Below the pieces are notes generated by a model, which saw only the letters and a list, made by a program, of their open reading frames with translations, ran no database searches and was not told the DNA's origin. 64,000 bases of DNA. It comes from Bemisia tabaci. Lineage: Eukaryota > Arthropoda > Insecta > Hemiptera > Aleyrodidae. The position numbers were made by a program, and so were the translations under genes. Location: positions 18,861,372 through 18,925,371 of the forward strand of contig NC_092797.1 in NCBI RefSeq assembly GCF_918797505.1. The letters are read 5' to 3'. Below, piece after piece: positions 1 through 12,147 of the stretch (position 1 is the stretch's first letter; each line of letters opens with the position of its first letter).

Positions 1-2210
1 CCCATATCAAGACTCTCGTCACCCAAAAGACTGAATAGAGGTGTAACTACAGTCACTTCTCTAATATACATAAAAATAGCTTCTGAAAGATTTAACTGAC
101 CCCAGGTCATTAACCGTAGCAATGACTGCAGCCACGAAGAAAGGGTAAGCTTTTTAAATGGGACGGACAGCGTGTGTAAACTTCCCACCGGAGACAGAGA
201 AGCCGCGGCTTCGTGTAAAACGAACATCAGATTCGATGAGGATAAAAAGAGGTAGAAAATGACAAATCGAAGGGCGGACGATTGTCATCGTCAAAAAGCA
301 GACGCGATGAGGTTAGCCAATGGCAAGGAGGCTAATTAGGATATTTATTAATGGGGAGGTTGGAGGTAAGGTGGCAAGAGCGCCGTGAAAAAGGTTCGGT
401 AATTAAGGGAGGATGCGCTGCATACGAGGTAGATAATGACTTCGGACGGAAGTGACACGCTCGCGAATCGTTTCTGTTAGTCTTCAAAAACAAGATGTTG
501 ACAAAACGCCACGTCGTTTACAAATCGGTAATGACTTCAAATTCGTCAAAGTGTCACAGCCCGCCGCCAAGCATTACTGAGACACCCTTCGCCACCATAG
601 AGTATGTACTCTGTTGCCAAACATTCGATTTCCTTCAACCCTTACGTATTTTTATTTATATTTTAATAACTCGTCATCCGGAACATTTTTGGAGCAGACC
701 AGCCATGAAACCATATCACTGACGGTATAGGATACATTTTCTGCAGAGAACAGTCTCTTTAACATTTCAAAAGAAAGAAAGAATAAAAAATGACAGTAAT
801 TAGAACAAGATTTTACATATTATATATATTTATTTGTTTTGTTTTTATATGAACTCGAATAACTTTACCTTCGTTTCGATATGATAATCTCATAAAGTTC
901 AATTGAACTCAAGTTTTACTCATAGGAACATTTTTTTTATTCACCTTATTTCCCATCAAAATCTATTAGACTAAAAAATGTAAAAAAAAAAAATCAAAGA
1001 TACTTTTATATAAATCTGTAGACCTGTTCTTAAGCTGTTGATCGACTAATTTAACTGCATTTTGCAATGAGGAACTACAAATTTTGACTTATCTTTAGAG
1101 GCACCTATCTGCATAGAGAAACTAATGGCACACATGATGTTTTTAAAATGAGGCAGAGTTTATAGTTCCTAACTGCAAAATTTAGTCCAATTGTGATTTC
1201 GAGGATTAGCATTATTGAAACGTCCTCATGAGTCATTCAAAAATTCCATAAGAAGCGCGCAGTTAATCTTCGAAGACGATCAGTTAGAAGTTCCAGAATT
1301 AGTTTAAAGTCAGACTACACATTTTTTAAAGGGCAATTTTTACATGAGCTCGATTGACATTAAGTTCAATTTGAACTTTATCGAGAGACAGGAAAAATTG
1401 ACACGTTAAACAGACTCACGTCGTTGTGAACATTTTATTGAGTCATAGAAATATGAAGATGACTCACCGTGACCATTAGGCTTGCGGTTAAACAAGACTT
1501 TTTCGCAGCCCCGAATATGTCGGTTCGATCGATTTAAATCTTAAAAGGAAATTTATTCGAAGTAGCAAAAAATTATTTATTTAACTATGCGGACCAAAGT
1601 GTGATAGTTGAACGTGTCAAAGAGTCCAGAATGACATATCTAAAGCACATTAACCGTCACATTTAGACCTACATGTTCTGAGGTGAAGTGATGGTTCAAC
1701 TCGAATTTTAATCAACTTTAACCTTCGATTTCCAGGTTAAGGTTATTGTTTAAAGGTCAGAAAATGTATGCACCATCAAAATTCAATTGTTTTTGATAAA
1801 TAACGTTGTCAAATGCAAAACTCGCAATATCCTGGAATCCTGTGACTTAGCCAATTTCGGGCGTAATCCATACATTTTTGTGTTAGGTAGAAGTTGGGGA
1901 TACACTATTGGACCCCGCTTTTGGTACCCAGTTTTGCCCAAGGTTACACATTGTTCTCGACCAAATTGCGGAGGCTGAGAGATCTTTATTTCTTTCTTGT
2001 TTTTTTTTTTTTTTTTTTTTTATTTTTTTTTTTGCATTCGGGTTTTTAGGTTAAATCAGCGCGTTTCAATTAGACTTGCTTTTTGTGAAAACCTTGCGCG
2101 TTCCAAAGATTCAACAAACTTTCGATCAGCGCGAAGTGCTGGACCTTTTTTCGAAAATCTTTTGCGATGCAGAACATTGCGGAGGCCTCCTGGAAAATTC
2201 TAGAGCCATT
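1..2210. other. Gene-free AT-rich stretch
   Basis: No supported gene is seen. Open frames here are under 80 codons and have no recognisable content. The end of the stretch carries interrupted poly-T runs at about 2000-2032. A dispersed repeat at about 1085-1215 is listed separately. Confidence 0.6.
1085..1215. repeat. Degenerate dispersed repeat, copy 1
   Basis: This stretch resembles about 44510-44640 and more weakly 27225-27310. Shared pieces in the same order are GAAACTAATG-CACA, then GTTCC-TA-TGCAAAAT or a close variant, then AGTCCAA followed by an AT-rich stretch and TCG. The copies are diverged with small indels and no clear ends, so the family type is unknown. I infer an old interspersed repeat. 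Confidence 0.4.
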
Positions 2211-2455
2211 CTGCCGTGCTAAGTGAGAACGCCGTAAATCCATCAAGATTTTCCCTCGTTTTTAGGAACTTAACACTTTATAAAATAAAAACTGTTTTAC
2301 CCATGCACCTCAAATTTTCAAGTTAAGTTCTTGATAGTATTTGCGAAAGAATTCTTTAAAATCATTGTCCCACAGTACACAAGTTTTTCTACTATGATGT
2401 ATTGTTTCCAAAAAATGTAAAATTGCGTTTATGGCATTTTTGCATTGCACGGTAG
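2211..2455. mobile_element. Miniature element, CTGCCGTGC family (old copy)
   Basis: The left end reads CTGCCGTGCTAAGTGAGAAC and the right end GCACGGTAG, the inverted counterpart with one change. Length (245 bp) and internal layout match the better copies at 8570 and 62936. The interior is diverged and no convincing target duplication remains. No coding capacity is seen. Confidence 0.65.
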
Positions 2456-4523
2456 AATCTGCACCCCTGGTTTTGCCGATCTCCTGAAATGAAGGAGAAT
2501 TTGCTCGAAATCTGATGCATTTTTAGGACAAGATATTCTGCCGTTTAAGGTTCCTGGAAAGGCAACATCGAGGTTAACTCGGCTCGTGTGACGCGGTGCG
2601 GTGGCACTTTCCAGAGACCGGTGCAGGACCGCGATCACGCTCACATTCTAATAAGGAGCTCCCGCGTGTTTTACAAAGATCATCCCCGTCTTTTTAATCG
2701 ACGAGCATTAGTCACCGCGCCCTCCCCGCAACGGCTCCGGATTAATGAATAATTCCGGGGCGCCTTTTTTACGCCCCTCCTCCCCCTCTGCCCACTATAA
2801 ATGGCCCCCGATTAATTTTAATTTACATCGAGTGGATCCGATGATGGGCGTCATTTTTAACGCGTCGCAGCGCCCATTAAAACAATTTCGCTCCGGATTC
2901 GCTCCGCTTTTCCGGAACTATTCGCTGACCGCTCCTCGGTCCGGACGTGTGACTTTTAAACGACTCCGATGACAAATTTCAAAGCTCGCGTCCGATTCTC
3001 GAATTACACATATTTCTGGTTTAATTAAAGTTCGGACCTTCCGTGTGTGCCGTCCGCGCTAAATTGGAGTCTGTGCGTATCGATAGCCTCGGTTGGGGGA
3101 AAGGGTATCGCATGACAAATACGTGTGCTCCGAGTCTGGACATGTGATATGCGTTCTGACGATTGCTCCGGATGGAGGGTTCACCCATATCGGACTACTA
3201 TGATTTTACCGATTCGGGAAAATTGAGATCAATTTTACCTCGGTATTGTTTTAATGATGGAGCTGTTGCAATTTTTTGCTTTTGAGGATTCGATGCAAGC
3301 AAGCTGTTGTGCACTGGCTTCATTGGTCATCGCATCGGTTTAAAAGCCCTTCATCCTAGGTCATAATTCCCGTACATGATGCCATGCTACAATTATTCTC
3401 GCAGGTCGGCAATGACAAATTTGCCGAATTAAATGCACATATTCACAGTTCATTTTCTTCACTGCAAATATACCTTCTCTTCAAAATACTTCTTCAAAGT
3501 AATAACTTCAGCTTTCTGAAGAATGGTCATTTGGCACATGTGCTTTTATGTTCTGCATAAGTATGTAGTAAGAATTTTCTGTATACATACTAATCATTAT
3601 CCGAGAATAATGATATCTCAATGTGTAAGAGCTAGTTTTGCCCTATTTACGAAACAACATTATGACTCTGAGGCTCTACGACATGAATCGTAATTCGCCT
3701 TCAATTAAACGATTAGGCAAAAACATATTCGTGGCAACGTGTCAAAATACAAAAACTTATCGGATATGTGGATAGTCTTCTCGCTCATTTCGATGCCTTA
3801 ATGTGATCAATTGATTTTTTCTTACTTAACAGGGACCGTCAGCAAAGGATCAAATTGCGTTATTTATGAAATATAGTATGCATAATAAGTCCAGATCTTT
3901 CCCATTAATTTCACTTAAACTTTAAATCGACACACTGTTCCATCATTTTTCCACCAAAATCCAAAAAAATGAAAACATACGATCTCAAGAAACTTAATTT
4001 TTCATTTTAAAACGATCGAATTTTCATACACCCCCACCGCCGCCGCGATAAATCTCACCGCATTACCGAACCTCGTCCTCGAAAATCGCGAACCCGCTCG
4101 ATTGATCCCGTCACCGATCCGAGCTCTCCACTCTCGGCTGAGCAGGCAGTAAATATTTACAATTTGAAATTCGTCCGCTTGACTTGCCAGCCCCGCGACA
4201 GGGGGGATATTCCCGGTATCCCGGTGTCCCTTTTCCCGAAAACGCACGCCAGCGCCGCCACGTGGATGGATGTAGCAGTTAGCGTTTACACTCCCCACGG
4301 GAGCCCGGCTCCCAACACGTGACCCGACCTCGGATTCGAACCCCGTGTTTTACACCAGGAGACTCCATACGGCTATTATTTACTATTTATATAATAGAGT
4401 ATTTATTCTGTTTGGGCCATTCATCATGCGCCGCCCTCCCTCCTGCCGCGTACAGCGGCCCCTAATCGCGCTTCTTTGCGTGTTTAATTGTCACCCCTCT
4501 CGCCGCGAAGCGGTCCCTCTGTC
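2456..4523. other. No gene seen; two GC/CpG-richer islands
   Basis: The segments at about 2580-3060 and 4010-4330 are visibly richer in G, C and CpG than their surroundings. The first also contains ATTA-type homeodomain core motifs, as in GATTAATTTTAATTTA. A TTCGAACCCC sequence at about 4334-4343 resembles a reversed tRNA B box, but no tRNA fold is visible. These islands could be regulatory or unmethylated DNA; that is inference. Confidence 0.35.
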
Positions 4524-4782
4524 CTGCCTCCCTAAGAAGAAACATCGTTCGAGCCGCCAAACATTGCCAAATTTCTTTATTTAAAGTATGAATTTGCCGG
4601 AAAACTTATGGATATTTTCCCTCCAATTTTTTAGAAATTTTAATACGCAATTTAGTCTAAAGTTTTTTTTTCAAATTTTAAGGAAAAATATTCATAACTT
4701 TCTGGAAAAATAAAGTTTTTACTGGGGGAGATTTGGCAATGTCCAAGTGCTCTTATGTCGTTTTTTCTTAGCGTGTCGGTAG
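4524..4782. mobile_element. Miniature element, CTGCCGTGC family (diverged copy)
   Basis: It begins CTGCCTCCCTAAGAAGAAAC and ends TTAGCGTGTCGGTAG. The interior shares CCAAATTTCTTT, the ACTTATGGATATTTT segment and the GATTTGGCAA-GT segment with other copies. The flanks TGTC and TGTT are a plausible decayed 4-bp target duplication. Confidence 0.65.
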
Positions 4783-5379
4783 TGTTCACTGTGTGAAAAT
4801 GTCTAATTCGTAATTAGTTCTGTTTTCATTCGGATCATCTTTTAATGCCGATTCGTTTCCTTCCCGGAGTCCGGTCCGAGCGGCACTCGAAAGAAGATAC
4901 GATAAAAAAAATATTGATTTATCGCGGCTAGCTTGTGCGACTTTTATTTTGACAATTAGAGTTGATTCGCGTTTTTTTGCGGCGTTTAAAACCGGAAGCA
5001 TTTGATTCGGTGTGCGCGCAACCGAACATATTTAGCCCGACGCGCGCTCTGATCCCTTTTTTATTGCTTGTACTACCGGCCGCTGACCCATACAATTGTG
5101 ATTTTTTCCACACCTACATCACAGCAGTATTAGATTTTTTTTTTCAACTAATGGCCTGTGTAGACGAATCGTGGTATTTTACACGAATTAAACTCGATTT
5201 TAATATCAGGCTTTGAGTACTCGTGCGGATTGAAAATTAAGTTCTCCGCTTTACCTTTTAAAGGCCTAAAAATTTATTTTCTAAATTTCAAATGTGAATA
5301 TTATACGGCTGACTTTGGCCAATGGCCCTTTCAATAAAAATGCGAATTGGAGGCGCTCCCTCTCCCGAGATTCTTGCAA

Positions 5380-5424
<45 letters not shown>

Positions 5425-6882
5425 AAACAAACAAACAAAAACAAAAAAAACCTTAAAATTGTATTTATTTAAATTTCGAGATCTGAAATTGTTTTTAATT
5501 TTTGAGTATCTCTGACACTGGAGGTATACGATTTTAACCGTTCCTCATACCTAAAGAACTGTTGATCAGTTCAATTATTTTTTAATTTTAATTTATACGA
5601 AATTAAATTTTAATTGTTTTTTTTATTTATATCTATAATTTTAATCTTAAGGTTGAATGCCTTAATATAAAAAGTTTCTCGGAAATCATTCTATCAGTAT
5701 AATCGATATATTTTATTTTCATTATTAATTATGTACCTAAAAATTAAGTGTAAAAACATGTCCTAATGATTTGTACTTGCAATATTTTATTGTTGATTTC
5801 CTTGAAGCGGTCGTCGAGGAGTTTTCATCGGTCATCTAAATCACGGAAAAATCAATTCTTTTTTCCTAGCGAGTTTTGGAGGAAGAAAAGTACTTATTGA
5901 ACTCAATTTTCTGTACATTTATGAACAAAAAAGTTTCCAAAAAGTAATTGTGGATCAAGAGGGAAACTGAATAATGAGATATCATTTTTTCATACAGCTC
6001 TTTCAAAAATCAACAACATGTTAGCGGAAAAGCACTTGTTATAATTGCCAAGTCTGGTTTTTACTGTGGGAGGAAAACTTAATGAAACAATGCATGAAAG
6101 GAAAAATCCATGAACTTTGTTCCGCATAAGTGTGAAGGTAGCTAAGAGAGTTAGTCATGTTGAGCCGTGTATAGAATTCCGCTTAACTAAAGTCAACATA
6201 ATTATCTTGAAAAGCAAAGTTCTCACCTGGTTTTTAACAAGTATTGCTGCAGTACTCAAGATTTTTTTTTCAGTTTTCCGTCTAAAATAACTTAAATATG
6301 TCTGGACTTAACCTTTAATACCACCATTGCCTAACATCTATGCACCTGTAAAATTATCCACATTCAACCTTACCATAAAATTTCATTGTTTTATATCGGC
6401 TTTCCCTCGCTCTCCCCTCGCAATCATCATCACGATTAATTTTCCATCTTAAATAAACAACGAAATTTCCAAGAATATGAAAGCGCAACTGTATTTACAA
6501 GACTGCAAAATTACGCAAAAATCGCTCATGATCGACGAAAAAAATCCGGAGAGGAAAGAGAGAGAGAACCAAGACGAGAGGGATCGACAAAAAGTTAAAT
6601 GAGGACCGAGGGAGGTCGAAACAAAGAGACTCGAAGAGGGGAAACTTACGGATTGACTTATTTCTCGATTCCATGCGTCCTTGATGAACTTTGATATTTA
6701 TGAGCGGGTCTCGCGATATTAAGGAATGACAAACTCTTAATACCGTCTAATATCTCAGCCGCAAAATGCCGGGAGCCGTTGTAGCTCTGTAATTGGAGCT
6801 ATCCGCTAATGTGAGGATTAGCTCGCATCCTTCTGACTTCCAGTTCGATCACTTCATTACCTACTCTTAATGTGACGTCAAA
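4783..6882. other. No gene seen
   Basis: This is AT-rich intergenic DNA with one long poly-A tract (listed separately). No open frame has recognisable content. A GA-rich patch lies at about 6540-6640. Confidence 0.55.
5381..5450 (+). repeat. Poly-A tract with CAAA repeats
   Basis: A run of about 43 A is followed by several AAAC units and further A-rich sequence. It could be a microsatellite or the tail of an old retroposed sequence. No retroelement body is recognisable upstream. Confidence 0.8.
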
Positions 6883-7005
6883 CCGTTGCGTCTCTGACGT
6901 AAGCCCGTAACTCCGTTTTAAGATGAGCCCTATCGTCCGTCTAACTTCGTTCTTTCCGAAGCTCAAGTGGAATAGGAAGTGAGTTCTTACGTCAGAGGGG
7001 CGAAG
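6883..7005. repeat. 123-bp hairpin element, diverged copy
   Basis: It aligns end to end with 61272-61393. Shared blocks are TGACGTAAGCCC or CGACGTAAGGGC, then AAGTGAGCCCT or AAGATGAGCCCT, then CCGAAGCTC, then CTTACG-CAGAGG. The two ends are inverted repeats of each other, so the transcript would fold into one long hairpin. It has no coding capacity. It may be a very short foldback transposon. Confidence 0.5.
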
Positions 7006-8569
7006 ATTCCGGGACCTGATCTTAATCCCTGGATTTGGAGCGGCTCCTGCGGTGGGACAAGGGTCCATCTCCCCCTTTAAGATTCGGGCCTTTCTTATCC
7101 GTGATATTACATCACGCATCTACCTATTTTGCTGTGATACGTGACCTTTCTTTGATTAATTTGAGTTTGCTTGAAAAATTGCTCCGTTGGTTGGATGGAT
7201 GATGCGTTTGGTTTATTTGCGAGCTTAGAGCTGGCTTAGTTTATATTTTTCTACGTGTGAAGAGCTTTTGATCGGAAGCGTCGATGACGAACAGTGACAA
7301 AAATGAAATCATTCTATCTTGATCAAACGAACTTTCATGCTATTTTGAGGAAGATGCATGATCTCCCTCTAGAAAAAGATAAATTGTAGTAGCAAGCATA
7401 CATTGCAGGTGAATTTCATGCCATTTAGAACTGAATTTTTTTAAAAAATGTGCTCGGCAGGTTCATGTTGATCCAATTTTATGACTTTTGTAGAGCTATT
7501 TCAAATAGGCCTACGTATAAATGAACTTTAAGGTGAGAAATATTATAACAAGTGAAAGTTAATAACGATCGTTTAGCATCTCAAAAAAATCATAGACATA
7601 CGTCTAAAATTTTGAAATATATCTAATAAGTATGAAAAACAATTCTTAGTAGAAACATGTACGATACAGAGACTCTATCTATTATAGGAAAAAAGCATGC
7701 TTTTGAAGAAGTGTAAACTGCAAAGAAATTGAAATAATACTTTTTACAACTCTCAGTAGAAAAATGTATGATGCAGAGACTCTATTCATTCATTGTAAAA
7801 AAAAGAAGAAGAAGAAAAAAAAACTTTTAAAGAATCGTCAACTGCGAAGAAACATTTGGCAATCTTTCACACTAATTGTAAGGAAAAATCATCGAACGAT
7901 GTTTTGAAACTTTCAAAGCACCTTGAGAGGCTGTTTATAAGGAAAAAGAACACCTAAAAAATTAAAAAAGTATTTTGGAAGAAAAAAAGGACACCTGGTA
8001 GTTAGAATTAACATTGTTTTCGGAGGATCATAATTTTCTTCATTTAGCTCGTCATGCACGTCTCTCCACTGTAAACAAAATAAAATAGCCTTGAAAAACG
8101 GATAACCTGGTGTCTAAATACCTCCAGGTTCCCTTTTGAGCTATAGTCCCTTCGAGTTAGCGCGACAGCACATCACCAAATTAACAGGCCGGGAGAGCAC
8201 GTGGATATAATAATTTAGACAAGGGTACAAACATCTCTACGCTGCGATTAAGTCTATTTTTGAATGAGCCACGGTTAGCACATGCTCCTATAAGTCTCGA
8301 GGCTCACCCTAGAATGCAGGAACCGCTCTTTCCCGAAACATGCAGAGCGAAGGGCCCATATGGGTAAGCAAGATTCACGGCATCGCCTGAAAGAAAGGGA
8401 AAAATATGAGGTAACTCCACCTGATTAACGAACTGGTCGAGGCATTCGTGTGTGTCTGCCTGTCCACGAAAGTTTATGTTTCCCAAAAAATCTTCATCAG
8501 CGGCAAATTATAAATTTCAAATCTCATTAGCAGCGATGTCAGTATAAGCATTTTGCTGTTATGCCTGAT
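7006..8569. other. No gene seen; one imperfect tandem duplication
   Basis: About 7645-7735 and 7750-7850 are imperfect tandem copies. Both contain AGTAGAAA-ATGTA, GATACAGAGACTCTAT or GATGCAGAGACTCTAT, and AAACTGCAAAGAAA or CAACTGCGAAGAAA. The second copy holds an AAG-rich expansion. No gene is recognised. Confidence 0.45.
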
Positions 8570-8822
8570 CTGCCGTGCTAATGAAAAACGCTGTATGAAC
8601 CTCCAGGCGATGCCACATTTCCTTCGGTAAATCACGAATTTTTGGGAAAATTTGCAAATATTTCTCCTCCAATTTTTCAGATAATTTTGTTGGCAATTTC
8701 ACCTAAAGTTCCTGAAAATTTCAAGGAGAAATATTCGTAACGTTCTTCAAAAATAACTGTTTTCGGAGAAGACATTTGGCAACTCTTAAATGTTCATACG
8801 GTGTTTTTCCTTAGTACGGCAG
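8570..8822. mobile_element. Miniature element, CTGCCGTGC family (good copy)
   Basis: The element is 253 bp. It starts CTGCCGTGCTAATG and ends TTAGTACGGCAG, and is flanked on both sides by TGAT (8566-8569 and 8823-8826), a perfect 4-bp target duplication. The terminal inverted repeat extends through the GCTGTATGAAC segment. It has no coding capacity, so movement would depend on a transposase from elsewhere. Confidence 0.85.
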
Positions 8823-10092
8823 TGATGACTGAGTTACGAGAAGCACGACGAGTCGACGAGTGTGTCGGAGGGAGGGATGGATGGAAAAGTGATTTGTGGT
8901 GAGATGCGGGAGGAACTCAAATAACCCAACTGCCTCAAAAACGTAAAATCCAGGGATCTGGTTATAACCTCTATTACTTAATATAGAATGGGTTGGGTAG
9001 TTGTATTGGTGGCTGAAGGTGTTAAAACGTTCCTGACTCTAAATCATAGCCATTGTCGATTTGACCTATTAGATTTGATATTCTGGGATTTATGAAATTA
9101 TTGCTTTGTTTGTAACAGATGTAGTGGGGCTTCTTACACAATACCTTACACGTCCTCTATCTCCTAATTTTTGTCGACCATTGGGCCGAATAAAAATATT
9201 AAATGCTTAGCGTCTAGAATAAGTCTGACTACATCACATGCGAAATAACTCATATGTTTAATCCCATTGATACCTCCTTTCTTTATTTCTACTTTGCGTC
9301 CATTTGCGTCTCATCTGAGAGGTTTTGAATCGTCAACCAACTCGTTATTATCCTTTTTTCTCCCCTTTGTCATGTTCTACAAACCCAAATTTCCTTTTTA
9401 ATTTCTACTTTAGGATGTGATTATTTTTCTCGTTAATTCAACGAAACGGGTTGAGTCAACCTGTCACGCAATCTAACTATATTCTATTCAGTTTTTTTCG
9501 TATTATTTTTTATTTTTTCATATTTCTTTAAAGTGATCATATCCGGGCTTTGCATCGTCTCTTGATATTTTTCCTAACTTTTGTTGATCGATATGCCAAA
9601 CATATTTTAAATTCAACTCCGCCTATAAAAAGAGTTAGCAAAAAAACGGAGGAAAAAAAATTCCGGACAATTAACTGCTCACACGATTAAATGTCATTGA
9701 ATCAATCGAGTAGAAATCTAAATGGACTCAGCCAGTGACTGGATGTATGACACTAATCCAAGTTAAATTCAGGAAAATTAGGGCCACATAATTCACAGGC
9801 TTCTCCCATCGAACTTTCAACCAAACATTGTGAGGCCCAACCACGTTTCTTAAGTACTATGTGCTGGTGTTTCCAAAAGATACTCAAGCCAAGCAACGAC
9901 TTTAATGGACTCTTGGCCAAGTTGGTACTTGAAATGGTCGATGTTGTAACCGAGTACTCCCATAATCGCGCGGATGAGACCTACAATATTAGTAATCTGG
10001 CGGAGCCCAAAGCTCATCAGAATTTGGATTTGTTATAGGCATGTACATTGGCTATTTCAGATACTCGATCGTTACGAGGAAAACTGGCGTTT
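8823..10092. other. No gene seen
   Basis: This is ordinary AT-rich sequence with no recognisable coding region, RNA gene or repeat that I could delimit. Confidence 0.5.
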
Positions 10093-10318
10093 GTAAGGAT
10101 ATTCGGACGTTGCCAAATTTACTGTAAGGAAATATAAATTTTCTGGCAAAACTGATAAACCTGTTCCTTCAAATTTTTTAGAGAATTTTATTAGCATAAT
10201 TTAAGATACCTCGAAATTTCAAGGAAAATATTTTTTATTTTCCTGAAAAATACATATTTAATAGCGATAATCGAGCAACCCCCTAATGTTCCTGCAGTGT
10301 TTTGCCTTAGCACAACAT
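10093..10318. mobile_element. Miniature element, CTGCCGTGC family (5'-damaged copy)
   Basis: The interior and right end match the family (CGGACGTTGCCAAATTTACT near the left, TTGCCTTAGCACAAC at the right). The terminal CTGCCGTGC of the left end is missing or mutated. It lies immediately next to another copy, with about 7 bp between them. Confidence 0.55.
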
Positions 10319-10325
10319 TAAATCA

Positions 10326-10573
10326 CTGCCGTGCTAAGGAAGAAAGTCGTATGAACATTCAAGCGTTGCCATATTTCCCGGACATAACATGTATTTTTGA
10401 AGAAGTTTATACATTTTCCTCTCGATATTTTCGGATATTTTAGATTAATTTGCGAAAAAAATTATCCGAGAAATTCAAAGTAACTTAATTTTCCCAGCAA
10501 ATTAGTTTTTTTATTGAAGGAAACATGGCAACGTTTGAAGGCTCATACGGCGTTTTTCCTTAGCACAGTATAG
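10326..10573. mobile_element. Miniature element, CTGCCGTGC family
   Basis: The left end is intact, CTGCCGTGCTAAGGAAGAAA. The right end, CCTTAGCACAGTATAG, is the inverted counterpart with changes. The interior includes GTTGCCATATTTCC and the mirror segment GAAACATGGCAACGTTTG. No clear target duplication remains. Confidence 0.7.
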
Positions 10574-10609
10574 TATTAATGTGGTGCGGTGAAGCAATTT
10601 TATTTTATC

Positions 10610-10920
10610 AAATGATTCCGAAATAATTCCGATTTCCGGAAACATATTCCGATTTGCCAAAGTTCCTAGAAAAATTCTGGGGGAAAATCCCGAAATACGC
10701 CCGGATTTAGTCTCGAAGATCGTCAAATTTGATCGAAAAGTCCCTAAATTCGATCAAATAAATGGTCAAACTGGCAAAAAACCGCAAATTTCGAGGAAAT
10801 TCCAAAATCAGCTGAAAATTCCGGGGATTCAGAATATTCCGGGAAAAGTTCCGAATTTTGGACTTAATTCCGGGGAAAAATCCGAAATTTGGACTTAATT
10901 CCGGGAAGTGGCAATACTGG
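10610..10920. repeat. AATTCCGG-rich degenerate repeat region
   Basis: Short motifs of the form ATTCCGA or ATTCCGGGG recur about ten times in some 300 bp, mixed with AAATTTGATCGA-like pieces. One block, TTTGGACTTAATTCCGGG, is present twice near the end (about 10857-10912). It looks like a decayed satellite or stutter repeat. No protein is encoded. Confidence 0.5.
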
Positions 10921-11604
10921 TGTGGTGCGCACGATAACCAAAGGGTAGCAAAGGGACAATTAACAGAGGACCAGCCGAAGCACTAATGATTGCAAACCTA
11001 ATTGCTCGAAATAACTTCTATTGATTAATAGTAAGTGTAACACTCCTGCGACGAGGAGCGTGGCGTTCTGAAGGGCTCGCGTGCCGCCCCCTGCGAAGGG
11101 ACACGGGAGTCCCGTCCCGAATCGGAACTGAAAATAGATTTTTCATCTCCGCACTCCAGAGCGCACTCGCTTATGCTTTTTCAATAATTTTAAAACTGGC
11201 GGAGGCGGAGTGAATTAGTGACCATTGTACCGCCGCCGCGGTCACAAATATTCCGTTTCCGGCGCGAAACATGCCGAATTTCGACTTCCCGTTTGAAATT
11301 TTCGAAAATCATTAATAATTTGTCATTCCTGTGGGAGTGTCCGAAGCGAGCGGATTGATGATCACCGGAAAATTGGGAGAAGGCTCCCAAATTGGCCGCT
11401 GCTGCTGGACAAAGCCTGGATCGCGGGATTGTATTGTGCGTTTTCAGCTCGAAGTCAATCGTGGAATACAAAATTAAACTGCGAGCGTTGGGAAAAAATA
11501 GCTTCGGAAAATGGGCAATTTCCCATGACTGGATGATGAAGAAAAAACTTTATCGAAAATTGGACCGATTTCAATCGAAACGCACCGGGTAGCATTTGGG
11601 GGGT

Positions 11605-11655
11605 GGGAGTAAGTTGGGAGTAAGTTGGGAGTAAGTTGGGAGTAAGTTGGGAGTA
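11605..11655. repeat. 11-bp tandem repeat, about 4.5 units
   Basis: The unit GGGAGTAAGTT is repeated head to tail with no changes visible between units. It is a simple minisatellite. Confidence 0.9.
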
Positions 11656-11913
11656 GTCTTGAATTCAACTAACTTTATAATTTTTGGGGTGAAAATATAA
11701 CTTTCGAATAAGAAAATCTGTAATCTCCTGAAGAGCCAAAACAAAAGAAAAATTCTCACCTGTGGTGTTTTTAGACTCTCTCCAGGTATAAAATCTTAAG
11801 CTCATGCATGACCTTCACCGGTTTTATTAATGGTAAGCATAAAGCCCTGCTGGAATAATTGTTCATCCCAGATCGGTAAAAAAGAAATCTCAGATAGCTT
11901 CATTAAAGTTTAC

Positions 11914-12147
11914 GTGCACACAAAAAAGAAGAGTTGGGAGTTCAGTCTCAATTTGGACATTTCCAATCAATTGTGTTAGTACCCCAATAAATCAGGTTAC
12001 TATCCCAAATGCAGAAATGCTGATATACTACCCTAACTTCAGTTGCGGTACTACCAATATTAATTGGAAATATCCATATATCACCCAACAAATTGGGGGT
12101 AGTATCACAATTTTAGGAGAGAATCCCTTTCACTTTCCGTGCACCAA
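11914..12147. mobile_element. Miniature element with GTGCAC-type ends
   Basis: The left side reads GTGCACACAAAAAAG. The right side read in reverse begins GTGCACGGAAAGTG. The interior, with ACTACC and GTAGTA motifs and AATTGGAAATATCC, matches 40835-40975 in inverse orientation, so it is a dispersed family. The exact ends are uncertain. No coding capacity. Confidence 0.5.

Noticed and set aside
4330..4345. Reversed B-box match GGTTCGAATCC
   Set aside because: No A box at the right distance and no tRNA fold; one short match is expected by chance.
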